Source: Tiliqua scincoides
Lineage: Eukaryota; Chordata; Lepidosauria; Squamata; Scincidae
NCBI RefSeq assembly: GCF_035046505.1
Contig: NC_089829.1
Coordinates: 6,827,156 to 6,891,155 of the forward strand
Reading direction: 5' to 3'
DNA length: 64,000 nt
The translations under genes and the position numbers were made by a program. Of the stretch, positions 1-10,479 are shown piece by piece; positions within the stretch are counted from its first letter, which is position 1, and the number at the start of each line of letters is the position of its first letter. The notes under the pieces were generated by a model. It was not told where the DNA came from. It worked only from the letters and a program-made list of their open reading frames with translations, and searched no databases.

Positions 1-410
1 GCCTGGGAATACCGGGTGCTGTAGGCTTATACCATGATCTCGGAAGCTAAACAGGGTCAGGTCTGGTTAGTAGTTGGATGGGAGACCGCCTGGGAATACC
101 GGGTGCTGTAGGCTTATACCATGATCTCGGAAGCTAAGCAGGGTCAGGCCTGGTTAGTACTTGGATGGGAGACCGCCTGGGAATACCAGGTGCTGTAGGC
201 TTATACCAGGATCTCGGAAGCTAAGCAGGGTCAGGCCTGGTTAGTACTTGGATGGGAGACTCCCTGGGAATCCCGGGTGCTGCAGGCTTATACCATGATC
301 TTGGAAGCTAAGCAGGGTCAGGCCTGGTTAGTACTTGGATGGGAGACCGCCTGGGAATACTGGGTACTGTAGGCTTATACCATAGTCTTTCCAGACTGAA
401 GGTTGCCAAC
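1..410 (+). mobile_element. 5S rRNA-derived tandem SINE, 5' end cut by window edge
   Basis: Five tandem copies (the first partial) of an 87-bp unit derived from the 3' two thirds of 5S rRNA. Each unit has the 5S box A (AAGCTAAGCAGGGTC) and box C (GATGGGAGACCGCC). The array ends in the LINE-type tail ATACCATAGTC... followed by GACTGAAGGTTGCC near 410. The hairpin loop in this tail is mutated (TTTCC instead of TTTCG). The 5' head is outside the window. Confidence 0.85.
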
Positions 411-608
411 TAACCATGATGGAACCATCCTAGGCAGCAGAGCTGGCCCGTCCATGAGGCCATCTGAAGCGGTCGCCTCAGGCAGCAACTTGGTGATGGG
501 GCACCCATCTCTTTCAACCTTCTTGCCTCCATTACTCCTCCTTTTTCTTCCACTCCCTGGGTTGAAAAAGATGGGGGGGGGGGAATGAGCCAAAACAATG
601 AGCCAAAA
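411..608. other. No gene seen
   Basis: Short unassigned spacer between the 5S array and a CR1 fragment, with a run of G residues near 571-583. No coding signal seen. Confidence 0.4.
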
Positions 609-927
609 CAGCGTGTGGTCGGTCTGTGGAACTCCTTGCCACAGGATGTGGCGTCTAGCCTAGACGCCTTTAAAAGGGGATTGGACAAGTTTCTGGAGGA
701 AAAATCCATTATGGGGTACAAGCCATGATGTGTATGTGCAACCTCCTGATTTTAGAAATGGGCTATGTCAGAATGCCAATGCAAGGGAGGGCACCAGGAT
801 GAGGTCTCCTGTTATCTGGTGTGCTCCCTGGGGCATTTGGTGGGCCGCTGTGAGATACAGGAAGCTGGACTAGATGGGCCTGTGGCCTGATCTGGTGGGG
901 CTGTTCTTATGCTCTTATGTTCTTATT
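609..927 (+). mobile_element. CR1 LINE 3' fragment
   Basis: This is the last part of the CR1 reverse transcriptase frame (…VVGLWNSLPQDV…FKRGLDKFLEEKS) followed by the squamate CR1 3' UTR (GGAAGCTGGACTAGATGGGC) and the terminal GTTCTTATG-type short repeats. It is 5' truncated, as is usual for CR1 copies. Confidence 0.85.
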
Positions 928-1273
928 GGAAAGGTGGGAAAAACAGAGGCTGGCACAACAGGAAAGGGAGTAGTGTTTGGCAGGCTGCCTCAGGGTATCA
1001 AGAGGTCTTGGGCTGGTCAATTTATCTTCCCTCAGAGAACAGACACGTAATGGAGGTTACTAGGCTGTAACCTTGTGAGCCTCAGTCTTCCCCATCTGCA
1101 GTATGGGAGCAATATTTGCTGTACAGTGTAAAGTTTCCAATCAAGACAAGTGCTGTACTTTGCACACTCCAAAAGCACTATATGTGTGTGACCCTTTTCC
1201 TGTAACGCCTCCCCAGAAAGCAAAAGGAAGGGAGCCTGGCAGCCAGTCAGTCCAAGAGGAAGAGGGCAACTTA
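928..1273. other. Unassigned intergenic sequence
   Basis: No gene, RNA or familiar repeat recognised here. The small open frames lack splice context or family similarity. Confidence 0.4.
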
Positions 1274-2457
1274 GGGCGCAATCCTAACTTACCCCAAAGG
1301 CAGTGGCCTAGGTGTGCTGGCATAGTGTAGGCCAGGGGTGTTCAAAGTTTTTGGCAGGAGGGCCACATCATCTCTCTGACACTGTGTTGGGGGCAGGGAA
1401 AAAAAGAATTAATTTATATTTAAAATTTGAATAAATTTACATAAGTTTACATAAATGAATATATTAAAGATGAACTTATATGAATGAATGACGGTCTTGA
1501 AATAGCTCAAAGCCTATAAAAGGCCTTGCACAAAGCAAGGCTGGCCTTTCCGTTGCTGCTGTTAGTGCATCACAGACCTGAAACAGCAAGCAGTGGAGGG
1601 AGCCCTCATCCCACAGCTCACCCGAGAGGTCAAACAGTTGCTCTCATGCTGAGAGCAGCTGCATCGGACCAGTGCAGGCTCCAGCAGATCTCCAGAGGGC
1701 CAGAGGCTCATTTTAGACTAGGGGCTCCCTGAGGGCCGCAATGAGAGGCCTCGAGGGCCGCAAGTGGCCCCAGGGCCGGGGTTTGGGCACCCCTGGTGTA
1801 GGCCATATCCAGAGGCTACAGTTGTGCTGCATCCAAAGGCGCTGGGGCGGTTGGCTGGTGTAAACACCAAAGGAGATGGAGGGAAAAGGCACACAGGGAA
1901 TGGGGCGGCAGCGGCGCAGAGTCTGGGGTGCGCCGGCGCAGCGTCTGGGGCGCACCTGCGCAGCGCCTGCCAGGCGACCGAGCCTGAGCGTCGCTCCCAA
2001 CCAGTCATGTCATGGCCAAGAGGAGGAAAGGAATGTGGCACAGACAGTCAGCAGGCCCACCTCCCGCTCCCACCACACACCCCAGCAGGACACCCTGGGC
2101 CTCTGGGCATCTGGAGGAGATGGTGATGGCATTAACTCCCAGGGCTGCTGCCACTGCTGTCTCCCTCTCTGTGGGTCTCCTCAAATCCGCGCCACCTCCG
2201 TGGGGGGCGTGCCTGCCTGGGGAACGGGGCTTTGGCTATGGCTCTGCTGCTCTGCCCCTGGCACACCCTTGGAACAGCCCTAGCGCCGGGTGTCCTGCAT
2301 CGGTGCAGCGCTTCTCCCGCGTTGCGCCAGCCCAGCCCCCGGGGAAGTGTTTGTGTCGGCGCCCGTGGTGCACCAGATGGTTATGCTGCCGCTCCGCCGA
2401 CATTCCTACAGTTGCGCCAGCGCATCTGCAGCGCAACTGCAGGTTAGGATTGCGCCC
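1274..2457. mobile_element. PIF/Harbinger-like non-autonomous DNA element (long copy)
   Basis: The termini are inverted repeats (GGGCGCAATCCTAAC at the left, GTTAGGATTGCGCCC at the right), flanked by a perfect 3-bp duplication TTA (1271-1273 and 2458-2460). The 3-bp target site suggests the PIF/Harbinger superfamily. The interior is GC- and CpG-rich and a hAT MITE sits inside it. No transposase frame is recognisable. The same termini recur in several much shorter copies in this window. Confidence 0.7.
1333..1795. mobile_element. hAT MITE, copy 1 of a three-copy family
   Basis: The ends are CAGGGGTG and CACCCCTG, flanked by a perfect 8-bp duplication GTGTAGGC (1325-1332 and 1796-1803), diagnostic of hAT elements. 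It is inserted in the PIF-like element 1274-2457, so it is the younger of the two. It is non-autonomous; its small open frames recur in the sister copies at 8270 and 10026 and are not genes. Confidence 0.9.
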
Positions 2458-2460
2458 TTA

Positions 2461-3034
2461 GGCACCAACCAGAACCTTGCTGGGTCTATGTTTCAGCAGT
2501 CATGCTGACAGCTCGGTCTCCACCCGCCTGATCTGATCACCCGACCACAGTACCACACTTGACCTTGTCACCCACCTCTGGAGCCACACCCCCGGCCATG
2601 GCTTTGTTTGGGAGCCAAGGTCTTGGAAGAGAATACTTTGGATCCGTCTCATAATTGCAGAAGTAGCTTTCAGAATTTGGGGCCAGGCCAACCTCCCATT
2701 CATTGCATCTTCCTGGTGAGTTCACACCCTCTATTGTGGCTGCAACCTTCCCTTTTTATTGCACATATCCTCACAGGGAACTCACCGAGCGACTGTGGGT
2801 GCCACCTTGTGGAAGCCAACAGGGACAGCAAATGCGATGCGTATAGGAGCCACACCCACGGTTGTCGGAAGAGGCAAAGAGCACTTAAAACTCCCAGAAC
2901 AATTTTATTTTTATTGCACTCACGTTCAAAACATCATTGGATTAATATAATGAAGCATTCGAGTTTAAGATTAGGCGATAAGGTGGTCCCAATGCCATTT
3001 AGCCTAAGCATCCTGGGGGCGTTTAAAAGAGCCA
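2461..3034. other. Unassigned intergenic sequence
   Basis: No recognisable gene. A 178-codon open frame starts at 2608 on the plus strand, but its product has no familiar domain and its end runs into SINE sequence, so I do not treat it as coding. Confidence 0.4.
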
Positions 3035-3205
3035 CACTACCCAAGCAGAAGGCCCCAGGGTCAATCTCTGACAGCATCTCCAGGCAATGCTGGGGGGAAA
3101 AGCCCTGCCTGGAGCCTTGGAGAGCTGCTGCCAGTCACTGTTGACAGTACTGAACTTGAAGGACAAAGCACCTGACCCGGCAGGAAGCAGCTTCAAGTGT
3201 TGGCT
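3035..3205 (+). mobile_element. tRNA-derived SINE fragment
   Basis: Contains the body of the common tRNA-headed SINE of this genome: GGAGAGCTGCTGCCAGTCA, then a …GACAGTACTGAAC… block, ending in GGAAGCAGCTTCA. The tRNA head is decayed, with a weak B-box remnant (GGGTCAATCTC). Confidence 0.65.
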
Positions 3206-3234
3206 GACATGCCAAATCCATTGGAAAGATTATT

Positions 3235-3560
3235 ACATAAGAACATAAGAACAGCCCCACTGGATCAGGCCATAGGCCCATCTAGTCCAGCTTCCTGTAC
3301 CTCACAACGGCCCACCAAATGCCCCAGGGAGCACACCTGATAACAAGAGACCTGCATCCTGGTGCCCGCCCTTGCATCTGACATAGCCTGTTTCTAAAAT
3401 CAGGAGGTTGCGCATACACATCATGGCTTGTAACCCATAATGGATTTTTCCTCCAGAAACTTGTCCAATCCCCTTTTAAAGGCATCCAGGCCAGACGCCA
3501 TCCCACATCCTGTGGCAAGGAGTTCCACAGACCAACCACACGCTGAGTAAAGAAATAGTG
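3235..3560 (-). mobile_element. CR1 LINE 3' fragment
   Basis: On the minus strand it ends in ATAAGAACATAAGAACAGCC (read on the plus strand) and carries the last codons of the CR1 frame plus its 3' UTR. It is 5' truncated. Confidence 0.85.
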
Positions 3561-4380
3561 CATAATCGTTTGTGACAGCATAGCAAACTCTCAGGTTTCT
3601 GGTCATCTCTCTTCCCCTACTTCCATCACCACTAAGCTAGCTTGCTTACAAGCTCCCAAAGCTGGAACCTCCCCCAACCTAGATTCTCATTTCATGGCTT
3701 GAACCTACAAAATAACTCCATTCTTTGGGTCTGGACCCCAGGCCTAGCATTGCTGGCTCCAGTTTTGGGGGTGGCCCTGCAGCAAAAGGTCAGCAAATCC
3801 CCACAAGACTGGCCCCCCTACCTTCGAAAGCACATCTCCTTCATTGCCATCACTGATGAATTCACATCCACAGCTGTGTCCCACTCCCCACTGGGCCCTG
3901 GCTGGCTTCCCAGGCAATGGGGAGCGAGTGCAGCAGAAAAAAAAAGTTGTAAAATTATGGAGGCGTAGAAAATTGCCAGCTATTGTCATTACTCCCCCAT
4001 CTCTTAATAACCCAACCAGGGGCCCAGATGGAGGCTTCTCAGTGAGGGGCAGGGCAGGCAACAGCAAGAAATTCCCCCTTTTCTTTCCCCCCTACCATTT
4101 AGCAAGCCCCAGTAAACTCAGCCATGATGCAACATCCAGGAATAGCCAGCATAAACAGGTGCCAAGGCAACCCAGTGGCGGCAGACACAGGCCCCCACTG
4201 CTACAGGGGTTGGTTAGGAACGAGTACATGTCCTTGGGACCCATCTGTGAAGCCACCTCTGCTTCCAGGTCTTCAAGCTACTCATCTGTGAAGCCACCTC
4301 TGCTTCCAGGTCTTCAAGGCAAGGCCACTGCAGAGTAAGAGAGCTGCCAACAGGTAGCCCACCATCTGATTCCACCTGAT
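3561..4380. other. Unassigned sequence with a short tandem duplication
   Basis: No gene recognised. A segment starting CATCTGTGAAGCCACCTC is present twice back to back between about 4241 and 4316. The rest looks like ordinary intergenic DNA. Confidence 0.5.
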
Positions 4381-5177
4381 TAGGAGATCTTGGGGTCCTT
4401 GTGGACAGCTCAATGAAAGTGTCAACCCAATGCGCGGCGGCAGTAAAGAAGGCTAATTCCATGCTCGGGATCATTAGGAAAGGCATTGAGAAGAAGACAG
4501 CTAATATTGTAATGCCGCTGTACAAATCGATGGTAAGGCCACACCTGGAGTACTGCGTCCAGTTCTGGTCGCCACATCTCAAAAAGGATATAGTGGAGAT
4601 GGAAAAGGTGCAAAAGAGAGCAACCAAAATGATTACTGGGCTGGGGCTTTCGCTATGAGGAAAGGCTACAGCATTTGGGCCTCTTCAGTCTAGAAAAGCG
4701 GCGCCTGAGGGGGGACATGATTGAGGCATACAAAATCATGCAGGGGATGGCCAGAGCGGATAGAGAGACGCTCTTTCCCCTTTCGCATAAAACCAGAACC
4801 AGGGGACATCCACGAAAGCTGAGTGTTGGGAGAGTTAGGACAGACAGAAGAAAATATTTCTTTACCCAGCATGTTTGTGGAACTCTTTGCCACAAGAAGT
4901 AGTTACGGCATCTTGCCTGGATGCCTTTAAGAGGGGATTGGACAAATTTCTGGAGGAAAAGTTCATTACGGGTTACAAGTTATAGTAGGTATGTGGAAGC
5001 TCTTGGTTTTAGAGGTAGGTTGCCTCTGATTGCCAGATGCAGGGGATGGCACCAGGACGCAGGTTGTGCTTGTTGCCTTGTGTGCTCCCTGGGGCATTTG
5101 GTGGGCCACTGTGAGATACAGGAAGCTGGACTAGATGGGCCTCTGGCCTGATCTAGTGGGGCTGTTCTTATGTTCTT
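4381..5177 (+). mobile_element. CR1 LINE fragment with part of the RT domain
   Basis: Encodes the C-terminal third of CR1 ORF2: VRPHLEYCVQFWSPHLKKD, then [32 protein letters not shown] and KRGLDKFLEE. Frame breaks occur near 4650 and 4880. It is followed by the 3' UTR and GTTCTTA repeats. This is one of the most 5'-extended CR1 copies here, still lacking the endonuclease and most of the RT. Confidence 0.88.
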
Positions 5178-5597
5178 AACTACAATTCCCAGGAGGCCTT
5201 GCAGGTCTCTTGTTATCTGGTGTGCTCCCTGGGCATTTGGTGGGCCGCTGTGAGATACAGGAAGCTGGACTAGATGGGCCTCTGGCCTGATCTAGTGGGG
5301 CTGTTCTTATGTTCTTAACTACAATTCCCAGGAGGCCTTGCAGGTCTCTTGTTATCTGGTGTGCTCCCTGGGCATTGGGTGGGCCGCTGTGAGATACAGG
5401 AAGCTGGACTAGATGGGCCTTTGGCCTGATCCAGTGGGGCTGTTCTTATGTTCTTAACTACAATTCCCAGGAGGCCTTGCAGGTCTCTTGTTATCTGGTG
5501 TGCTCCCTGGGGCATTTGGTGGGCCACTGTGAGATACAGGAAGCTGGACTAGATGGGCCTATGGCCTGATCCAGCGGGGCTGTTCTTATGTTCTTAA
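5178..5597 (+). repeat. Three tandem 139-141 bp copies of the CR1 3' end
   Basis: Units start at 5178, 5317 and 5456, each beginning AACTACAATTCCCAGGAGG and running through the CR1 3' UTR to TTATGTTCTTA. They directly extend the CR1 copy at 4381. The same extra module occurs once after the CR1 copy at 14393. Confidence 0.85.
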
Positions 5598-6685
5598 AGC
5601 TGCTACCCCAGCAGCTTCTAGCCTGCAACTGAGTCTTTATATAGGCTGCTTGGCTACCCACACTTCCTGGTGTAGTGGCCCTGATCCTGACTCTACTTAA
5701 GATCACACTCCCTTCTTCTTGAGCAAGGCTCTGGAATGGAAGGCTATGTACTGCCCTGTGTCCAGGTCAGTTCAACTTTGCTGCAGTCTCCCACCTTTCC
5801 TCCAAGGGCAGTGCAGTTTCCCTCCCCTTCACAACTCTATGAGGTAGACCGACTGAGAGTCAGTGCCTTGACCCAACTCACCCACTGAGCAGCATAGCTA
5901 AGAGGGTAATGGAGCTAGCCTAATTACTGGCTCTCTAGCAGGCATCACTGTCGGAGCCCAGGCATTTCCCGTACCCAGTTTCTGCCCTGTTCCTGCAAGT
6001 ACATGAAACCTGCAAGGTTCTAGTCCTCATATTAGTCAGATAAGCTCTCATTTAAATCTTCTCCAAGCGACAAATAGGGTTATTTGGGAATGTGGGAGAC
6101 TACAAAGCTGGATTTGATTTGATTTTTCTTGCTGTTGTTGCTTCCTCTCTGGAGTTTGCTTCGTCGCTGCTTGGTGCGAAGTTGGCTTTCAGCTTCCACT
6201 ATTGGATTTAATTGCTTTGGAGATGCAACCTCCACCTTGGGTCTTTAGTTGCTTGCTGCTGGCAAGCTCCTGTCCATTTTGCAAACCCCCCCCCCCCAAT
6301 GTCTCCGGTTGGTCTTTACTGCCAACAGAGGTGTCTGAATAAATTGCCTTGTGCAGAGAGAAATGGATGGTGAGTGTACACACAGACACACAGACACACA
6401 CCCCCACTTGCATGCAGGCTAAAAATAGCCCTCTCCAGAACACAGCTTGGGCCTCACCCTCTCCTAGTTCAGCCAGTTCAAGATGTTCTCAAATTGGGGT
6501 TATTTTTCTCTGCATGAAGAAAAGAGGAGGGGGAAACAGCATCTTCCAAGTTTTGGGTGGGGGCTCTGTTTTCTCCCGAATGGCCTGCCATATTTTATTT
6601 TTCTGAATCATTTTCCTACCCCCGTGGAACAACAGGATCACAGAGGGACAGAACTTGTACCATAGCAGAATCCGTAAGTAGGGAG
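5598..6685. other. Unassigned intergenic sequence
   Basis: No gene seen. It includes a poly-C run near 6289-6298 and a short CA-rich stretch near 6380-6402. Confidence 0.4.
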
Positions 6686-6880
6686 AGAGGGTCTGCAGCA
6701 CTGTGGAAAGGCATCTGCTTCACCTGCAGGAAGGGACCAGGTTCAAATCCTGACTGCATCTCTAGGCAGGGCTGGGAGAGAATCCCGTCTGAAACACCAG
6801 AGAGCTGCTGCCAGTTCAGTGCCAGACAATCGTGAGCTGGAGGGATTAATGACCTGACTCAATTGGCAGCAGCTTCCAGC
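6686..6880 (+). mobile_element. tRNA-derived SINE
   Basis: The tRNA-like head has a B box (GGTTCAAATCC at about 6731), followed by GGCAGGGCTGGGAGAGAATC, GAGAGCTGCTGCCAGTTC and a 3' part ending GGCAGCAGCTTCCAGC. Its family name is not certain; it belongs to the same family as copies at 20850, 22825 and 30233. Confidence 0.7.
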
Positions 6881-8269
6881 TGTTCAGCCCATCTTTTCAG
6901 GCTCCAACTCTCCCGGGGGCCGGAATCAGCGGAGGTCTTCTCATCAAAGGAGAGCCCCAGCTTAAACCAAGCTCAGGTGGAGACAAGACATCCTGATCTG
7001 AAAAAGGGAACGGAGCAGAAGGGGAAGTTTGGAGAAGAATGTGGTGGGCTAGAGTGTCTCTGACCTTTGGCCCATACATTTCCTCTCCCACACCCTTCCT
7101 TCACTCTATCCACTGCTTCCTTTTCAATGAATGGGCAAGGAGGATCACAGGAGGCGGGTGTCCTCCACAAATCCATTGCCTGAGGCAACGGTTTCAATAA
7201 ACCTCATGGATGGGTCGACCCTGACAATCCCTGAGACCGCACTCCAGGACAGGACTCCCTCCAGGGAACAGTCCAGGGACAGTTCCCACCAGGGAACCTG
7301 CAAAAGACCGTCACAGATGACTAGTGGAGCGAAGGGGACTTTGATGAATGAGTCACTAAACAAATTAAATTCTGAATAATGACAATGAAGAAATGGAAAC
7401 AGTGTTGCCTGCCCTGACTGTTTATTGCATCGTTCTCGGGCCCCTCCATTTCCAAAAAGCCTCCCCCCCCCCCGGGTGTATTTTTCCCAACAAAATGGGT
7501 CGTGTGTGTGAAGCCGCTACAGCAGATCCTCCTGGGAGACTGGGTCACCTCTGGCTTGGCGGCTTTGCTTTCTCCTGTTAAAAATAGATCTGGGCACCCG
7601 TTCCTTTGCTTGCGTCACTGGAATACCTGCTTCCCCGCAGCTTGGAGAAAAGAATGTGCTAGATATTTCCATCCAAATCATCTCCTTTTCGTTGGGCGTG
7701 GGCAGTACGGTCCAGATACCAGCCTTGCAGGGGGCTGGCTGGAGCAATCGTCGCATTTCAGAGATCCCTGGATCCAAGGCTAAGGGGACCTCTATGCGAA
7801 ACCGACCTCGTTAGCCAAGAACACCCCCCCTCACCAGAAACCTCAGCACTTTCTTCCCTTGCAGGAGTAAAGCAGGCAGCTTTTCTTGGCTAATAGCTTT
7901 CAATCCCCTTGATAGCATTCGAAATACATTTGTCCTCCAAGCGTTCCCCTTATTTGGCATGCAGCTCGAACACGGCTAAACTCTCGGGACCACCTGGCAT
8001 GCAGAGTGCCAGCGAAGCCTTTAGGGCTAACGACAGGTGGTCCCCTGCAACTCTATCAATTTACGTCCTAGCTTAAGCAATGAAAGAGACTGACCCTTCC
8101 CCATAGGATTTTGCCACATTTAGGGCTTCATTTTTCAGACCTGAAATTGAGGGCTTTGGCACGATATCCGCTTGTAGGGGTTTGATAATTGCTCAACCAT
8201 CAATGGCTTTGTGTCAGACCACTGTAGGGATTGATTCCGGGTTGTCATGTTCCACCTCTTAGTATAGAG
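6881..8269. other. Unassigned intergenic sequence, partly CpG-retaining
   Basis: No exon recognised. From about 7560 to 8060 CpG dinucleotides are more frequent than in the surrounding DNA (for example around 7680-7810 and 7960-8060) and no repeat was recognised, so a regulatory segment upstream of the neighbouring genes is possible. No motif was assigned. Confidence 0.35.
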
Positions 8270-8732
8270 CAGGGGTGTACAAAGTTTTTGGCAGGAGGGC
8301 CACATCATCTCTCTGACACTGTGTCGGGGGCCGGGGGAAAAAGAATCCATTTACATTTAAAATTTGAATAAATTTGCATAAGTTTACATAAATGAATATA
8401 TTAAAGATGAATTTATAGGAATGAATGAAGGTCTTGCAATAGCTCAAGGCCTATAAAAGGCCTTGCACAAAGCAAGGCTGGCCTTTCCTTTGCTGCTGCT
8501 ACTGCATCACAGATGTGAAACACCAAGCAGTGGAGGAAGACGTCATCGCACAGCTCACGTGAGAGGTCATACAATCGCCCTCATGCTGAGAGCAGTTGCG
8601 TCGGGCCAGTGCGGGCTCCAGCAAATCTCCGGAGGGCCAGAGGCTCATTGGATACTGGGGGCTCCCTGAGGGCCACATTGAGAGGCCTCGAGGGCCGCAT
8701 GTGGCCCCAGGGCCGGGGTTTGGGCACCCCAG
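8270..8732. mobile_element. hAT MITE, copy 2
   Basis: Same family as 1333-1795 (CAGGGGTG ... CACCCCAG). The flanking 8-bp duplication is GTATAGAG at 8262-8269 and GTGTAGAG at 8733-8740, one mismatch. Confidence 0.88.
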
Positions 8733-9105
8733 GTGTAGAGGTCAGGAAATGGTGGAGGGGTGCAAGCAATGTGGGGGGTGGGGGAGCAGAGATGTCATCC
8801 GCAGGAGCACTCAGGCACCACCCCAGAATCCTTTGCTGCAGACCTGAGAAGAAATGTCAGGCTCTGCAGGAAGCAAACTGAGAAATTTGCCTAGGGGCAT
8901 ATGCACCAGTCTGCCCTGCCCCAAGTTACAGATAGGGGAGAGGGCAGGCACCTTTTTTATTTGGGTTTTATTTGGTCTCTCAACCTTTTGTATACTATTT
9001 TTTGTATACAAGTGAAGTGCAACCCACTCCAAGAGTTTGGGATGAAACAGCATCTTTCAATGAAGTATAATGTGCTTCAAAGCAGAAATTACTAGCAGGA
9101 AAAGA

Positions 9106-9500
9106 AAGTGGTTCTCAAACTTTTAGCACCCACTTTTAGAATGAGAACCTGTCAGGACCCGCCGGAAGTGATGTCGTGCCGGAAGTGACATCATCAAGTA
9201 TGAAAATTTTTTAACAATCCTAGGCTGCACTCCTACCTACACGTACTCAGGAGTAAGTCCCATTTACTATCATTGTTACATATATACACATACTCACAGC
9301 ATATACATATACACAGCATATGCACAGCAGCCTGTTAAAAGTACAGATCTGTAACACTTCTCCAAATGCAGTCACATACCATTGCGGCATCAAGTCTGAT
9401 GTACTAAAAATTAAATATTGACATGAAGGGGGACCCACCTGAAATTGGTTCGCAACCCACCTGGTGGGTCCCGACCCACAGTTCAAGAAACACCGCTCTG
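9106..9500. mobile_element. hAT-like MITE (GTGGTTCTCAAAC family)
   Basis: The ends are AGTGGTTCTCAAAC and a matching inverted end near 9480-9500 (GTTCAAGAAACACCGCT). The interior contains GGAAGTGACATCATCAAG and CAGGAGTAAGTCCCATTTAC, shared with the copy at 54098. No clear target duplication was found. Confidence 0.65.
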
Positions 9501-9689
9501 CAGTTTTAGTGCCGCATGGTAATGGAGGTGTCACAACAGCTCCTGCACTTCAAGACTGACCACTGTGTCACCGGTGGGTGAGTCTTGGAAATTCCAGCGT
9601 TCAGTGCCTGCCCTCATGTACCACCCGCATCCTAGCCAATCAGGAAGCCCAGTAGATTAAGGTTCCATGATGCAGAAGATGTCTTCTAA

Positions 9690-9868
9690 GGTCCCAATCC
9701 TATCCAATTTTCTAGTCCCAGCATAGCCGTGCCAATAAGGTGTGCGTTGCATCCTTTGGTGGGGAGGCAGTCACAGAGGACTTCTCAAGGTAAGGGAACA
9801 GTTGTTCCCTTACCTTGGGGCTGCATTGCACCTGCACCAGTGCTGGAAAGTTGGATAGGATTAGGCTC
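9690..9868. mobile_element. PIF/Harbinger-like MITE
   Basis: The terminal inverted repeats are GGTCCCAATCCTATCCAA and TTGGATAGGATTAGGCTC, flanked by a 3-bp duplication TAA (9687-9689 and 9869-9871). It is a 179-bp palindromic-ended element related to the long copy at 1274. Confidence 0.72.
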
Positions 9869-10025
9869 TAAATTGCAATACCAGGCTAGGCACGGTACTC
9901 AGTAAGGCTTACTCTGAAATGTCAGAGGACTGCAGAACTTGCTAGAATGTTCTCTCCAGACCTAAATGCATTTAAGCAGAGTGGAGACAACAAGAGTGTG
10001 ACACGAGTTAGCTGTTAGTCCAGAA

Positions 10026-10479
10026 CAGGGGTGTCCAAAGTTTTTGGCAGGAGGGCCACATCATCTCTCTGACACTATGTTGGGGGCCGGGGAAAAAAAG
10101 AATTAATTTACATTTAAAATTTGAATAAATTTACATAAATGAATATATTAAAGATGAACTTATATGAATGAATGAAGGTCTTGCAATAGCTCAAGGCCTA
10201 TAAAAGGCCTTGCACAAAGCAAGGCTGGCCTTTCCTTTGCTGCCGCTACTGCATCATAGCCGTGAAACAGCAAGCAGTGGAGGGAGCCCTCATCCCACAG
10301 CTCACATGAGAGGTCAAACAGTTGCCCTCCCGCTGAGAGCAATTGCGTCGGGCCACTGCAGACTCCAACAAATCTCCAGAGGGCCAGAGGCTTATTGGAG
10401 ACTGGGGGCTCCCTGAGGGCTGCATTGAGAGGCCTTGAGGGCCGCAAATGGCCCCAGGGCCGGGATTTGGGCACCCCTG
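10026..10479. mobile_element. hAT MITE, copy 3
   Basis: CAGGGGTG ... CACCCCTG ends with a perfect 8-bp duplication GTCCAGAA (10018-10025 and 10480-10487). Sister of the copies at 1333 and 8270. Confidence 0.92.

Noticed and set aside
1526-1732. Frames starting MHKARLAFPLL at 1526, 8463 and 10210
   Set aside because: They are the same stretch of three hAT MITE copies, not a gene family.
1876-2508. GC-rich block as a GNB1 promoter
   Set aside because: It lies inside an element with inverted ends and a target duplication (1274-2457).
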